Under the pieces are notes generated by a model, which had not been told where the DNA came from, made no database searches, and was given only the letters and a program-made list of their open reading frames with translations. A stretch of DNA of 64,000 nt from Meira nashicola. Taxonomy: Eukaryota > Basidiomycota > Exobasidiomycetes > Exobasidiales > Brachybasidiaceae. The stretch's first letter is position 1. The number at the start of each line of letters is the position of its first letter. Where the stretch lies: contig BCJU01000003.1 in assembly GCA_001600355.1 (NCBI GenBank), positions 872,519 through 936,518 of the forward strand, in the 5' to 3' direction. Position numbers and translations under genes: made by a program. Of the stretch, positions 1-8,064 are shown one piece after another.

Positions 1-419
1 TTTTCTTTCTGCGTTTGTTCGAATTTCAATTGGGGAAGGATGAATGTAGTAGAGAGAAAGAATCTCCTGTCTTTTTTCTGTTTCGGTCACTTATTTATTT
101 TACCGAGCCGGTACTCAGACGCGTATATAAGACAGCGGGGGTGGAGTCTTCTTTTTTTGTCCAAAGCCCTTTCACACGCGAAATTCCCCGCCCCTTTGAA
201 GCAGTGATGCATGCACACACACAGCTACGATGGTGTAGTGTCAAATTGGGCTCTGAAGATATTATAATGTTGTTCATGACCAATTGAGAAAGCATATTGA
301 ATTTGTACTTTTTAATATGGGGCGATGAAATGGCAAACACAAATCAGGTTGCCCCTAAGAATTTCACCAGAATAATTTGAAAGACTACAATTGACATACC
401 ATCGTTTGCAAAGTTATAA
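1..419. other. Spacer before the secreted-protein array
   Basis: No gene is supported here. The stretch holds a TATATAA at 124-130, a CGCCCCTT element at 189-196, the same element inverted (GGGGCG) at 318-323 and a GCCCCT at 351-356. These C-rich elements recur in the spacers of the array downstream. The TATA box is about 340 bp from the start chosen for the first gene, so it may serve an unseen transcript or a long leader. The open frames in this stretch start with TTG or lack any recognisable feature. Confidence 0.5.
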
Positions 420-467
420 ATGCAAAAGATTCAATTAACTACTTTGTTCTTGACGGTCAACGAAATC

Positions 468-902
468 ATGCTCTGGTTTGTGATATTCTTTTTTGGACTT
501 TATTCGACGTGCATTTTTGGTCAACCACTAAAAGGGATTACGAAAACGTATGACAGAGATGGAGTACTTAAACGCCTCCTTAAACAAAAGAATGAAGGTG
601 AGATAAATTCACTAAAGCTTGAATCTTATAAAAATAACTTTAAAAAAAACTTTAAAAATAAGAAATGGAATGATGTAACACGCATTAGCGATGTTGCAAA
701 AATGGCAAAAAACATTCCAAAGTTAGCTTATAAAAGGAAAATACATGATTCAAATGAAAAAGAATTAATAAAAATCATGCATGGAGGTGAAGCAAAAAAA
801 TCAAAAGATCTCTTTGGGAATAAGAAGTATAAAGCTATTAAAGCTAATCCTCGTACAATGTCAGATTTGGAATTTGTAACACATACGCAAGTGGTAGAAT
901 AG
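468..902 (+). CDS. Small secreted protein, array copy 1 (divergent member)
   Basis: About 144 residues from the ATG at 468. An in-frame ATG at 420 would add 16 residues, but the shorter start gives a clean signal peptide (MLWFVIFFFGLYSTCIFG) that ends just before Gln-Pro-Leu. The array paralogs cut at the same place, before x-Pro-[Met/Leu]. The mature part is very Lys/Asn-rich and has no cysteine. Its C-terminal third keeps a weak version of the family block (Gly-x-x-x-Lys...Lys-Ser...Gly-Asn...Tyr-x-Ala), so I read it as the most diverged member. No known domain is recognised. It is intronless and probably secreted. A role as an effector or cell-surface protein is only an inference from size and secretion. 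Confidence 0.6.
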   Translation: MLWFVIFFFGLYSTCIFGQPLKGITKTYDRDGVLKRLLKQKNEGEINSLKLESYKNNFKKNFKNKKWNDVTRISDVAKMAKNIPKLAYKRKIHDSNEKELIKIMHGGEAKKSKDLFGNKKYKAIKANPRTMSDLEFVTHTQVVE

Positions 903-1105
903 CATATTTACGTTCAACATATATCGATCGAGTATAAGTTTGAAAAATTGTCAGAGCCCCGGTAAAGCTCGTCATTTAAATATACAATTATTTATAAAAT
1001 TGTGTTACGCAAAAAAGAAAAGTAAGCCCCCTTCTTATCTTTCCATTTCTAATTTAAACCTCTTTATTTATTTTTTTCTGTTAGTAACACCATTGCTCAG
1101 AAAAA
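903..1105. promoter_or_regulatory. Promoter of array copy 2
   Basis: A short spacer with a TATAAAA at 993-999, about 107 bp before the copy 2 start, and a GCCCCCTT at 1025-1032. It also contains the 12-mer GATCGAGTATAA at 926-937, which recurs exactly at 2717-2728 in the spacer after copy 3. Confidence 0.4.
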
Positions 1106-1525
1106 ATGCATTGCATTCTGTTCGTACTGATTCTCCTCACTTTTAGTACTTTCACTTATGCTCATCCTATGAAAGGTAAACAAGAATCGAAACCTAAATA
1201 CCTTCCTGCCACGGATGAAATCATCGAGAGCTATGAAACAAATGAGAAATCGAAACTAGCAACTGCAAATGCTGCTCGTCAAAAGCATAAATATGATAAA
1301 TCAACAAGATGGTTTATCAATCCTGCACGCTATCATTATCAAATTAAAGAATCAAAGGCTAATAAAGATACTGATGCCAATATTAGAAATTTGACTCAAT
1401 TGGGAGACGCTGAAAAAACTGGTTTTGTTCGTATTGGTAAAAGTCCAAGCGGAAGAAAAGATCATATTACTGCTATCGATCGTGAAACCTATTTTGAGAA
1501 TACTCCTGTACATCATTATGTATAG
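1106..1525 (+). CDS. Small secreted protein, array copy 2
   Basis: 139 residues starting at an ATG preceded by six A. Residues 1-19 form a signal peptide (MHCILFVLILLTFSTFTYA) cut before His-Pro-Met-Lys, matching the x-Pro-Met mature start of the paralogs. The mature chain is rich in Lys, Asn and Tyr and has no cysteine. A central block reads Trp-Phe-Ile-Asn-Pro-Ala-Arg-Tyr-His, equivalent to the Asn-Pro block in copies 4-7. The C-terminal block contains GKSPSGRKDH, the counterpart of the TKSKSGNHDH motif downstream. With copy 3 it forms a GKSPSG subgroup. Intronless; family and function not recognised. Confidence 0.75.
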   Translation: MHCILFVLILLTFSTFTYAHPMKGKQESKPKYLPATDEIIESYETNEKSKLATANAARQKHKYDKSTRWFINPARYHYQIKESKANKDTDANIRNLTQLGDAEKTGFVRIGKSPSGRKDHITAIDRETYFENTPVHHYV

Positions 1526-2082
1526 ATTTATTCTGATTGGTCATTCTTTTCGATCTTTTTCACTTTCTTATAATTTCACCATTTCTTTAAAATAACAGTT
1601 ATAGTATAAGATATTGGCTGTGCTTTATGTTTTAAATCTGCGTAATTCTATAAGTAGTTAAGCGTAGGTTGTAGCCCTCATAATAAATTACCGTACAGCT
1701 TATTATTTTTGTATATAATCTTATGCAAAATAGACCCGGATACATTTTTGACCTTATACACAGCTTTGTGGATTCTTAACACAGGAAATCTTGATTTGAA
1801 AAGATATATGAAAAGGCTTTATAATACTTTGTATACCGCAAAGCAGTGTTTTGCTATACTACAGTGCATAAAAGCAGCTATTATAATCCGATACAAACCA
1901 GACTCGAATATATCTTTTGCCCCGAAACACAGCTTCACAGGTTTTACCATAAGATATTTTAAACGAATAATAGCCCCTCTGGTTGTATACGCAAAATGAA
2001 AGTTGCAGACATATAAAGACGTAAATGATTTTGATTTTAATCCAATTCCTCTATCCCTACAAACAGTAAACAAAATTCAAAG
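1526..2082. other. Spacer and promoter of array copy 3
   Basis: No gene seen. It holds a TATAAAG at 2012-2018, 71 bp before the next start, and a GCCCCT at 1973-1978. A 45-bp block at 1884-1928 is closely matched at 4948-4993 further along the array. The open frames on both strands have no homolog-like features. Confidence 0.5.
1884..1928 (+). repeat. Duplicated spacer block A, copy 1
   Basis: This block begins AATCCGAT and ends CCCCGAAA. By eye it matches 4948-4993 at most positions, with a few substitutions and one extra base. Both copies lie in spacers between paralogous secreted-protein genes, which suggests the duplications carried non-coding DNA with them. Confidence 0.65.
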
Positions 2083-2496
2083 ATGATTAAACCCTACTTT
2101 ATCTTATTTCTTTTCCTTTCTACTTCATTTACGTATGCAGCAACTGAACCAGAAACACATACGAAAGTAGAAAATGGAAAGTCTACACAAGATATCAGAC
2201 GTTTTAGTCGTCAACACGCACAATTACGTCATAGTCAACAATTTCAAGCATATTCAAAAATTCATCAACCCCTTTTAAAACTCAAAAAGAATCTTGAGCA
2301 AAAAGATAAATAAAATCCTACTCGTTTGATTGATCAGAATAAAATCAAAAAGTTGGAGAAACAATTTGAATTGCCTACAGAAAATATGAAGCAATTACGT
2401 AAAATCCCTAGAAATGGCGGTAATATTATTTTAGGCAAAAGTCCAAGTGGTAATAGAACAACATATACCGCTGTTACTACTCCTGATTCCGAGTAA
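2083..2496 (+). pseudogene. Small secreted protein, array copy 3, broken by an in-frame stop
   Basis: The first 76 codons encode a signal peptide (MIKPYFILFLFLSTSFTYA) and a basic, Gln/His-rich segment, then stop at a TAA at 2311-2313. The same frame continues open for another 60 codons to a TAA at 2494-2496 and still encodes the family features: an Asn-Pro motif directly after the stop and a GKSPSGN block near the end. In the paralogs the stop position holds a hydrophobic residue just before Asn-Pro, so one base change could account for the break. It could instead be a real shortened 76-residue protein, a readthrough product or a sequencing error. The downstream half is conserved enough that the loss looks recent. 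Confidence 0.65.
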
Positions 2497-3023
2497 TAAC
2501 TTACGGCAAATTGATCGAATATAGTGACTTTTATCTTTATGGTCATCTTACTATTTATTTTTTTTCCCTTTATCGTTTATGATTTATTTTCCTTATTTAT
2601 CTGATATACTTCTCTGATTAAACACCGCTTCTGTATATAATCATAACGTAAAGCCTAATGATGATTAAATTTACGCCCCTTCTTGCTTCACTTTACGTTA
2701 TACAAAGTACAACACTGATCGAGTATAACCATCTGACTTAAAACCTGAATCTTTATAATTTGATTGCTCCTCCCTTTCTAAATACTTCTTTCCTTAATAC
2801 TATGTTAAACGGACATTTTAAGGAAATTCGATATTACGCCCGTTAACCTGATAGTTTGTGTTATATAAAGTATGACCGCCCCTTCTTAGCTCTCGGAACT
2901 TTGTTTTTTTGAGTTCCTGTAGTCTTTAAAAGCATGGAAAATAAGCTGTACTATCTTCCTTTCTAACCACATTATACTTTTGACGCTTTTTTATTGCTTA
3001 AGTTATTTTCTTCGGTGGAAAAT
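2497..3023. other. Spacer and promoter of array copy 4
   Basis: No gene seen. It contains CGCCCCTT at 2674-2681 and CGCCCCTT at 2878-2885, plus a TTTAAAAGCA at 2925-2934 about 99 bp before the next start. That element resembles the TTAAAAAGCA before copy 5 and the TTTAAAAAGCAG before copy 7. The segment 2761-2797 is a near copy of 5030-5067. Confidence 0.5.
2761..2797 (+). repeat. Duplicated spacer block B, copy 1
   Basis: It begins TGATTGCTCC and continues through TTTCTAAATACTTCTTT. The matching block at 5030-5067 shares the order and most bases, except that its middle is the C-rich CGCCCCTT form. It lies about 230-260 bp upstream of array copy 4, and the partner lies about 150-190 bp upstream of copy 7. 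Confidence 0.6.
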
Positions 3024-3416
3024 ATGAATCGATTTTATTTTAAAACCCTATTTCTCTTCCTGCTCAATATATGTGTTCATGGCTTTCCTACGCTCAAAAA
3101 GAAAAAACCTGAACCTTATTTTCTTATGGCCACTCCTGTAGTACTTGATTATCATAGAAGCAAGGAAATGGAAAAATCACTCAAAGCAAGACATGATCCA
3201 ACTTATCATTCTGAGCAGAGTGAAAGAAAGTTTGTTTTAAACCCTGCGCGATTATATCATAAAAAACAAGTTGCAAGAGCAGATAGAAGTATCAATATTC
3301 ATAACGAAAATGGTAAACAATTACTAATGGCAGAGACGACTGGTATATTTAAAGTGACAAAAAGTAAAAGTGGAAAACATGATCATTATCAAGCACGATT
3401 ACCTTATATGCAATGA
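3024..3416 (+). CDS. Small secreted protein, array copy 4
   Basis: 130 residues from the ATG at 3024; the frame is open further upstream only through a TTG. Residues 1-18 are a signal peptide (MNRFYFKTLFLFLLNICVHG) ending before Phe-Pro-Thr. The mature chain is cysteine-free and Lys/His-rich, with a Lys-Pro-Glu-Pro segment near its start, the Asn-Pro-Ala-Arg-Leu-Tyr-His block at mid-length and a C-terminal TKSKSGKHDHYQA block. It is one of three intact copies of the TKS-x-SG subgroup (copies 4, 6 and 7; copy 5 is frameshifted). Intronless. Likely secreted; function unknown. Confidence 0.75.
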   Translation: MNRFYFKTLFLFLLNICVHGFPTLKKKKPEPYFLMATPVVLDYHRSKEMEKSLKARHDPTYHSEQSERKFVLNPARLYHKKQVARADRSINIHNENGKQLLMAETTGIFKVTKSKSGKHDHYQARLPYMQ

Positions 3417-3752
3417 TTTAACGATTTCAATATCATTAAAATGTTTTCATCATCTCCCTTAGCCAAATATACTGCTTGATAATACGCCCCTTGTGGTTAT
3501 TATTATAGATAGCATTCAAATAACACATCAATAATCGCCCCTTGTAGATACGATCATAAAAAAACTTTTAAATAAAATAAAAATATACGCCCCTCCAATT
3601 ATAACAGTTTGCATTACACAGAAATTAAATGCTACCTCCCTTTCTAGTTCTTAAAAAGCAGAAAGTTTTACTCGAACTACCTTCTTTTCGTCTACCATAG
3701 TACTCATATCTTCTACTACTACTTGATTTGATTTAAGCAAGACATTATAATT
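3417..3752. promoter_or_regulatory. Spacer and promoter of array copy 5
   Basis: Three C-rich elements are spaced through this stretch: CGCCCCTT at 3485-3492, CGCCCCTT at 3536-3543 and CGCCCCT at 3588-3594. A TTAAAAAGCAG lies at 3651-3661, about 100 bp before the start of copy 5, in the same relative place as in copies 4 and 7. No other coding potential is seen. Confidence 0.5.
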
Positions 3753-4149
3753 ATGAATCAATTTTACGTTAAGTTTTTATTCTTCTTCATGTTTACTGTA
3801 TGTGTCAATAGCTCACCTATGTTCAAGGACAAGAAGGTTGAATCTAAACCAAGCTTTTACGGCTACTCCTGCAATGGTTAGTCTCCATGCAGGCTTTGAA
3901 ATGGATAAAGGACTTGAGGTAGCGCAACATGAGAAACATCATCGTGAGGAAAAAAGAAAAAAATTCGCATTAAATCCTATGCAAATTCATCACAACAATG
4001 AAATCACAAAAGCAGAAAGAAGCCATAAAATTCATACCGATAATATAGATCAATTACGTATCTCAGAGAAGAGTGGTGCTTTTAAAATTACAAAAAGCAA
4101 AAGTGGAAATCATGATCACTATAACGCAATCTTACCCGGAATGGAATAA
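3753..4149 (+). pseudogene. Small secreted protein, array copy 5, frameshifted
   Basis: An ATG at 3753 begins a good signal peptide (MNQFYVKFLFFFMFTVCVNS) followed by Ser-Pro-Met, as in the paralogs. That frame stops at a TAG at 3879-3881. The rest of the family sequence, including the ATP-like block, the Asn-Pro block and the C-terminal TKSKSGNHDHY block, continues in the next frame to 4149. The change of frame falls close to a run of four T at 3855-3858, consistent with a one-base gain there. Either the copy is a pseudogene, or the homopolymer run was miscounted in the assembly and the gene is intact. Both halves are otherwise well conserved. Confidence 0.7.
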
Positions 4150-4431
4150 GTGTAATAAGCGTATTTTCATCATTTTACTTTCTTCATCGAAGTCTATATG
4201 GCAATAGAGATATGAAAGGTAAAAAAAACTTTAAACACTGCTCTACGGTTTGCGTTCGTTTATCGTCACACAGCTTTCATAATTCATTTTATTTTGTGTA
4301 AAGTTCATACCTCTTCATAGCTGTGACATTGTTAGCGCCCCTTCTATAAATTCGATCATATAAAAATCGTCAAGTCTAGGTCTGTTTATCTTGTGTTCGT
4401 ACATCATACTCCTAATATAAGTCGAGTAAAA
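4150..4431. promoter_or_regulatory. Promoter of array copy 6
   Basis: A CGCCCCTT at 4336-4343 is followed by a TATAAAAAT at 4359-4367, 73 bp before the chosen start of copy 6. This is the same order, C-rich element then TATA-like element, as seen before other copies. Confidence 0.45.
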
Positions 4432-4884
4432 ATGAATGGATTATATCTTAAACTTTTATCCTTCTTCTTTATGCTTTATGCTTATGATGTCTATGGTCTT
4501 CCTATGAACAACCCAGGCCAAAGCTCTCAACCTCATACTCAAACTCAAACTCATCCTCAACCCCAAATTTTTGCCGCTACACATGATAATCTCAATCATC
4601 ATGGAACAAAACAGTTAAGTTTAGCAACAAATGCACTTGCTTTACATTCTTTTCATGAACAAAAGAGTAATAAAAGAATTATCTTAGATCCAAAAAAGTA
4701 TCAACATAAAAATGAAATGGAAAAAGCATTAGAAAATTTTAATCATCATCGTAAAAATGGAGATGAAATCCTTAAAGCACAACATACTGGTGCTTTTAAG
4801 CTTACAAAAAGTCAAAGTGGCAATCATGATTATTATGAAGCCATCCAAGCGGCGCAATCGAGTTCACCAGAAACTCATCAATGA
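4432..4884 (+). CDS. Small secreted protein, array copy 6 (His/Gln-rich insert)
   Basis: 150 residues from the ATG at 4432, the longest intact copy. A signal peptide (MNGLYLKLLSFFFMLYAYDV then Tyr-Gly) ends before Leu-Pro-Met. An insert rich in Gln, Thr, Pro and His follows, made of short imperfect repeats of Thr-Gln/His-Pro-Gln, which the other copies lack. The Asp-Pro-Lys-Lys-Tyr-Gln-His block replaces the usual Asn-Pro block, and the C-terminal block reads TKSQSGNHDYY. The mature chain has 13 His and no Cys. Such density could bind metal, but that is speculation. Intronless. Confidence 0.75.
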   Translation: MNGLYLKLLSFFFMLYAYDVYGLPMNNPGQSSQPHTQTQTHPQPQIFAATHDNLNHHGTKQLSLATNALALHSFHEQKSNKRIILDPKKYQHKNEMEKALENFNHHRKNGDEILKAQHTGAFKLTKSQSGNHDYYEAIQAAQSSSPETHQ

Positions 4885-4947
4885 ACTAGTTTCACATATT
4901 TACACCCCCTTTTTCTGTTATGTGTTTATCTAATTGTCGTTGTAAAT

Positions 4948-4993
4948 AATCCGATGTAAGCCAGACCCGAATATATTTCTTTTACCCCGAAAG
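4948..4993 (+). repeat. Duplicated spacer block A, copy 2
   Basis: Near copy of 1884-1928. Lies upstream of array copy 7. Confidence 0.65.
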
Positions 4994-5029
4994 ATAAGTA
5001 CACAATTTTTGGCAAAGGATTTGATAACT

Positions 5030-5067
5030 TGATTGCTCCGCCCCTTCTAAATACTGCTTTTCCCCGA
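5030..5067 (+). repeat. Duplicated spacer block B, copy 2
   Basis: Near copy of 2761-2797. Here the central part is the CGCCCCTT form, while copy 1 has CTCCCTTT. Confidence 0.6.
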
Positions 5068-5218
5068 TTCTAGTATAATGAGTTTTATAAAACTACTCAA
5101 GATCAACGCCCCTTCTTTTTTCTATTAGTATGTTTCTGTAACCTTTAAAAAGCAGGAACTTAGGTCGTACTGCCATTGTTTAGTGCCTCATCATACTTTC
5201 AGTACGACTTGGGTAATT

Positions 5219-5641
5219 ATGTATCAAATTTGCTTCAAGGTTTTAATCTTTTTAACGCTGAACACATACGTCTTTAGCTTACCTATGCTTCATAGAAGTA
5301 AAAACGCTAAGCCTGAACCATCATATTTTACCGCTTCTCGTGCAACGATTGATTTTCATACAAATAAAGAGAATGAATTAAAGCTCGATGCAATTTATCA
5401 TCATAATCATCATGCTGAAGAAAGTAAAAAGAAATTTTTCTTAAATCCTCAACAAGCCTATCATCACAAACAAATGAAAAAAGCAAATGAAAATTTAGAA
5501 AATCATCGTAAAAATATAGAACAATTATCAATTTCAGAATTAAGTGGAGCTTTTAAAATTACAAAAAGTAAAAGTGGAAATCACTCTCATTACCAGGTTG
5601 CCTCACTTGCAGAAGCTAAAGTACCGGCACCTCAACAATGA
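5219..5641 (+). CDS. Small secreted protein, array copy 7
   Basis: 140 residues from the ATG at 5219. A signal peptide (MYQICFKVLIFLTLNTYVFS) is cut before Leu-Pro-Met-Leu. The mature chain is cysteine-free with about 11 His, including a Tyr-His-His-Asn-His-His cluster. The Phe-Leu-Asn-Pro block and the C-terminal TKSKSGNHSHY block are intact, followed by a short Ala/Pro-rich tail. It is the last member of the array; the next gene downstream (Drn1-like) is unrelated. Intronless. Function unknown. Confidence 0.75.
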   Translation: MYQICFKVLIFLTLNTYVFSLPMLHRSKNAKPEPSYFTASRATIDFHTNKENELKLDAIYHHNHHAEESKKKFFLNPQQAYHHKQMKKANENLENHRKNIEQLSISELSGAFKITKSKSGNHSHYQVASLAEAKVPAPQQ

Positions 5642-5934
5642 ACTTGTTTAGTGCATTTGTACTTAAATTCTGATTCAACTTTTTTCTATGATCTGTTCCC
5701 CCTTTTCTTCTATTGCTAATGTCATTCAATTATGTCCTGTCTTTTTGCTTGTTGATTGTTGAACCAAGACGTAGGAAGGAAGAAACGCGCTTCGGAAGTT
5801 GGACGCATCGGCTAAATAAATAAGTGTGCAGCGGAAATGTCTAACTTTAAAAAAAAAGAAAAAGAAAAAAAGCTTTAAAGTTTTTCTCACATTAATCACA
5901 ACATCTCCCTCAAAAAACAAAAGGTTACGAAGAA

Positions 5935-8001
5935 ATGGTTCAAGATGGTAAACAGGTAAAAGTGTTAACTGTTGGACCACCTTGTGGACGTATAAGAGAA
6001 TTGATCTCAAAGATTACAGCTATTAATACGAAATACGGACCTTTTGATGCTTTGTTGGTTTTAGGTGATCTGTTTCGACCTTTTAAAGAAGGGGAAGAGT
6101 TATTAGAGGAAGAGAAGGGTTTGCTTGATAGTACTATTCAATTACCCATTCCAATCTATTTTGCACAGCCACCATCTCCACTTCATCCATCCATTCGAAC
6201 AACAATTATCGAAAAAGGTAACTTAGGTAGTACGACATCCACTTCATCTGATGATGAACAGGCAATCAAGCTGAACGAATCACTGTATTTTCTAGGCAAG
6301 GATGGTACTTTCAACGTTCCTAGTAATGATGGCTTACGTGTTGCTGTTTTGGGTGGACGTTACGATCATCAAAGATGGCAAGAAAGCATTGGTGTGGAAG
6401 AAGATGTGGTGGAAGGATTGATGAATGCATACATTTCATCTTCATCTGTAGAAAGGCTTTTATCAAATCCCTCATTTAAACAACCCATCCAAACTCATGA
6501 ACCAGCACAAGATGAAAATGAACCTACAACATTAGCAGCAGCTCGAGCACAAATGGCAAAAAGAACACAACAATCCAAAACTACAAATAAACCACCAATT
6601 GATATCTTTCTTACAAACGCATGGCCGAGTAATATAACAATGTTTTCCAATCCAGAAAAACTACCTAATCCTACTAGTAGAGTTTGGGGAGCACCAATAT
6701 TGGCAGAACTAATTTCATATGGACAGCCAAGATATCATTTTGCTTTAGCACCTGGTTCATGTGGAAGTGCAGAAGATATGGAAGATTCATTTGGAATTGT
6801 GGGTTTAGATGGTACTGATGAAGGTAAACAATTACGTAAAGTTGGAACATTTTGGGAAAGAGAACCTTTTAGGAATAAGTCTCCTTCACATCCCTTGTGT
6901 AATGTGACTCGGTTCATCTCTCTTGCTAGATTTGCTAATGAGAAGAAAGAGAGATGGTTTATGGCATTAAATTTGATACCTGCCAATAAAGCAGACAAAG
7001 CAGCGGCAAACAAAGAACCTTTGGGTACGACTATGAATCCATTCTCCTTAAATGAGACCACATCTGATGATAAAGGCAAACGAAAAGAGATTGAAGATGA
7101 TATGCAATCAGGACAAAATTATAGATGGACAGAAAATGGAAAGGGACGTCCAAAGAAGCAACAAAGATCCGATAATAGGACAAGTAATAAGTTAGATACC
7201 AATTTGGCCGGATTACCAAACAAACCAAAAGGTCCATTACCCGACAAACCAACCAAAATTTTCCCTGTAGGACCTGAAGATTGTTGGTTTTGTTTAAGTA
7301 ATCCTGAATGTGCAAAACATTTAATCGTTGCAATCGGAACGGAATGTTATATTGCAATGCCGAAAGGACAATTACCGATAAGTGGAAAAGATCGTTCTAT
7401 TGTTCCAGGAGGTGGACATGTTTTAATTATTCCTATCGAACATTTTCCTTCTATTCTTGGACATCCTGATCCAACAGTTGCGAAACCGATTCAAGATGAA
7501 ATGAATACATGGAGAATAGCATTAAGGAAAGCATATTCTTCTTTTGATGCAAAAATGGTTTCATGGGAAATATGTAGAACTGTTGGATCAAGAGCAGGAC
7601 ATATGCAATGTCAAGCAGTACCTGTTCCAAACAAATTATGCAAAAGTGAAGCATTAGAAGGGTATTTTAGACAAGCAGCCAAGAAATATGGTTATGAAAT
7701 GATCGAAGACGCGACAGAAGTGCAAAAGCTGCTTACAATCAGCGATGATACCGGTCGAAGAAGAAAACAAGCTGATTACTTCCGATTAGATTTACATGAA
7801 AAGACATGGTTGATGTTACTTCCACAAGGATTACGATTTTATCTACAATTTCCACGTGAAACATTGGCAAACTTTTTAGGTTTTCCAGATAGAGCAGATT
7901 GGAAGAAATGTGCAAGTTCGAACGAAATTGAAACTGAAGAAACACAAGCGTTTAAAACTATTTTTGATTCTTTCGCTGAATCTGTCATTGAAGAAGATTA
8001 G
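5935..8001 (+). CDS. CwfJ-family protein, Drn1/CWF19L1-like
   Basis: 688 residues, about the usual length of the family. Residues 1-240 form a metallophosphatase-like region (GPPCGR, then LVLGDLF). A charged linker follows. The CwfJ C-terminal domain 1 starts near residue 448 with Cys-Trp-Phe-Cys and contains a HIT-like histidine motif (GGGHVLIIPIEHF) near 490. CwfJ domain 2 covers about 550-688, with the Gly-His-Met-Gln-Cys-Gln...Pro-Val-Pro motif. Known family members associate with the intron-lariat debranching enzyme Dbr1 and late spliceosomes in the nucleus. The gene is single-exon and convergent with the thioredoxin gene downstream (63 bp apart). The family call is firm; the assignment to the Drn1 branch is inferred from length and N-terminal domain. 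Confidence 0.85.
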   Translation: MVQDGKQVKVLTVGPPCGRIRELISKITAINTKYGPFDALLVLGDLFRPFKEGEELLEEEKGLLDSTIQLPIPIYFAQPPSPLHPSIRTTIIEKGNLGSTTSTSSDDEQAIKLNESLYFLGKDGTFNVPSNDGLRVAVLGGRYDHQRWQESIGVEEDVVEGLMNAYISSSSVERLLSNPSFKQPIQTHEPAQDENEPTTLAAARAQMAKRTQQSKTTNKPPIDIFLTNAWPSNITMFSNPEKLPNPTSRVWGAPILAELISYGQPRYHFALAPGSCGSAEDMEDSFGIVGLDGTDEGKQLRKVGTFWEREPFRNKSPSHPLCNVTRFISLARFANEKKERWFMALNLIPANKADKAAANKEPLGTTMNPFSLNETTSDDKGKRKEIEDDMQSGQNYRWTENGKGRPKKQQRSDNRTSNKLDTNLAGLPNKPKGPLPDKPTKIFPVGPEDCWFCLSNPECAKHLIVAIGTECYIAMPKGQLPISGKDRSIVPGGGHVLIIPIEHFPSILGHPDPTVAKPIQDEMNTWRIALRKAYSSFDAKMVSWEICRTVGSRAGHMQCQAVPVPNKLCKSEALEGYFRQAAKKYGYEMIEDATEVQKLLTISDDTGRRRKQADYFRLDLHEKTWLMLLPQGLRFYLQFPRETLANFLGFPDRADWKKCASSNEIETEETQAFKTIFDSFAESVIEED

Positions 8002-8064
8002 GAGGACACAACCACAACTGTACTTGTACCACAATCACATTTTTTTTGTATCAATAAATGTACA

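Larger units (their letters stand above)
4885..5218. promoter_or_regulatory. Spacer and promoter of array copy 7
   Basis: It contains the second copies of duplicated spacer blocks A (4948-4993) and B (5030-5067), CGCCCCTT elements at 5039-5046 and 5107-5114, and TTTAAAAAGCAG at 5144-5155, 75 bp before the start of copy 7. Together with the spacer of copy 4 this is the clearest evidence that promoters were duplicated with genes. Confidence 0.55.

Noticed and set aside
1709..2073. Overlapping open frames on both strands in the spacer of the array
   Set aside because: No signal peptide or family motif, and the region is partly a duplicated spacer block.
5328..5531. Minus-strand open frame opposite array copy 7
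   Set aside because: It is the shadow of the secreted-protein gene and has no features of its own.
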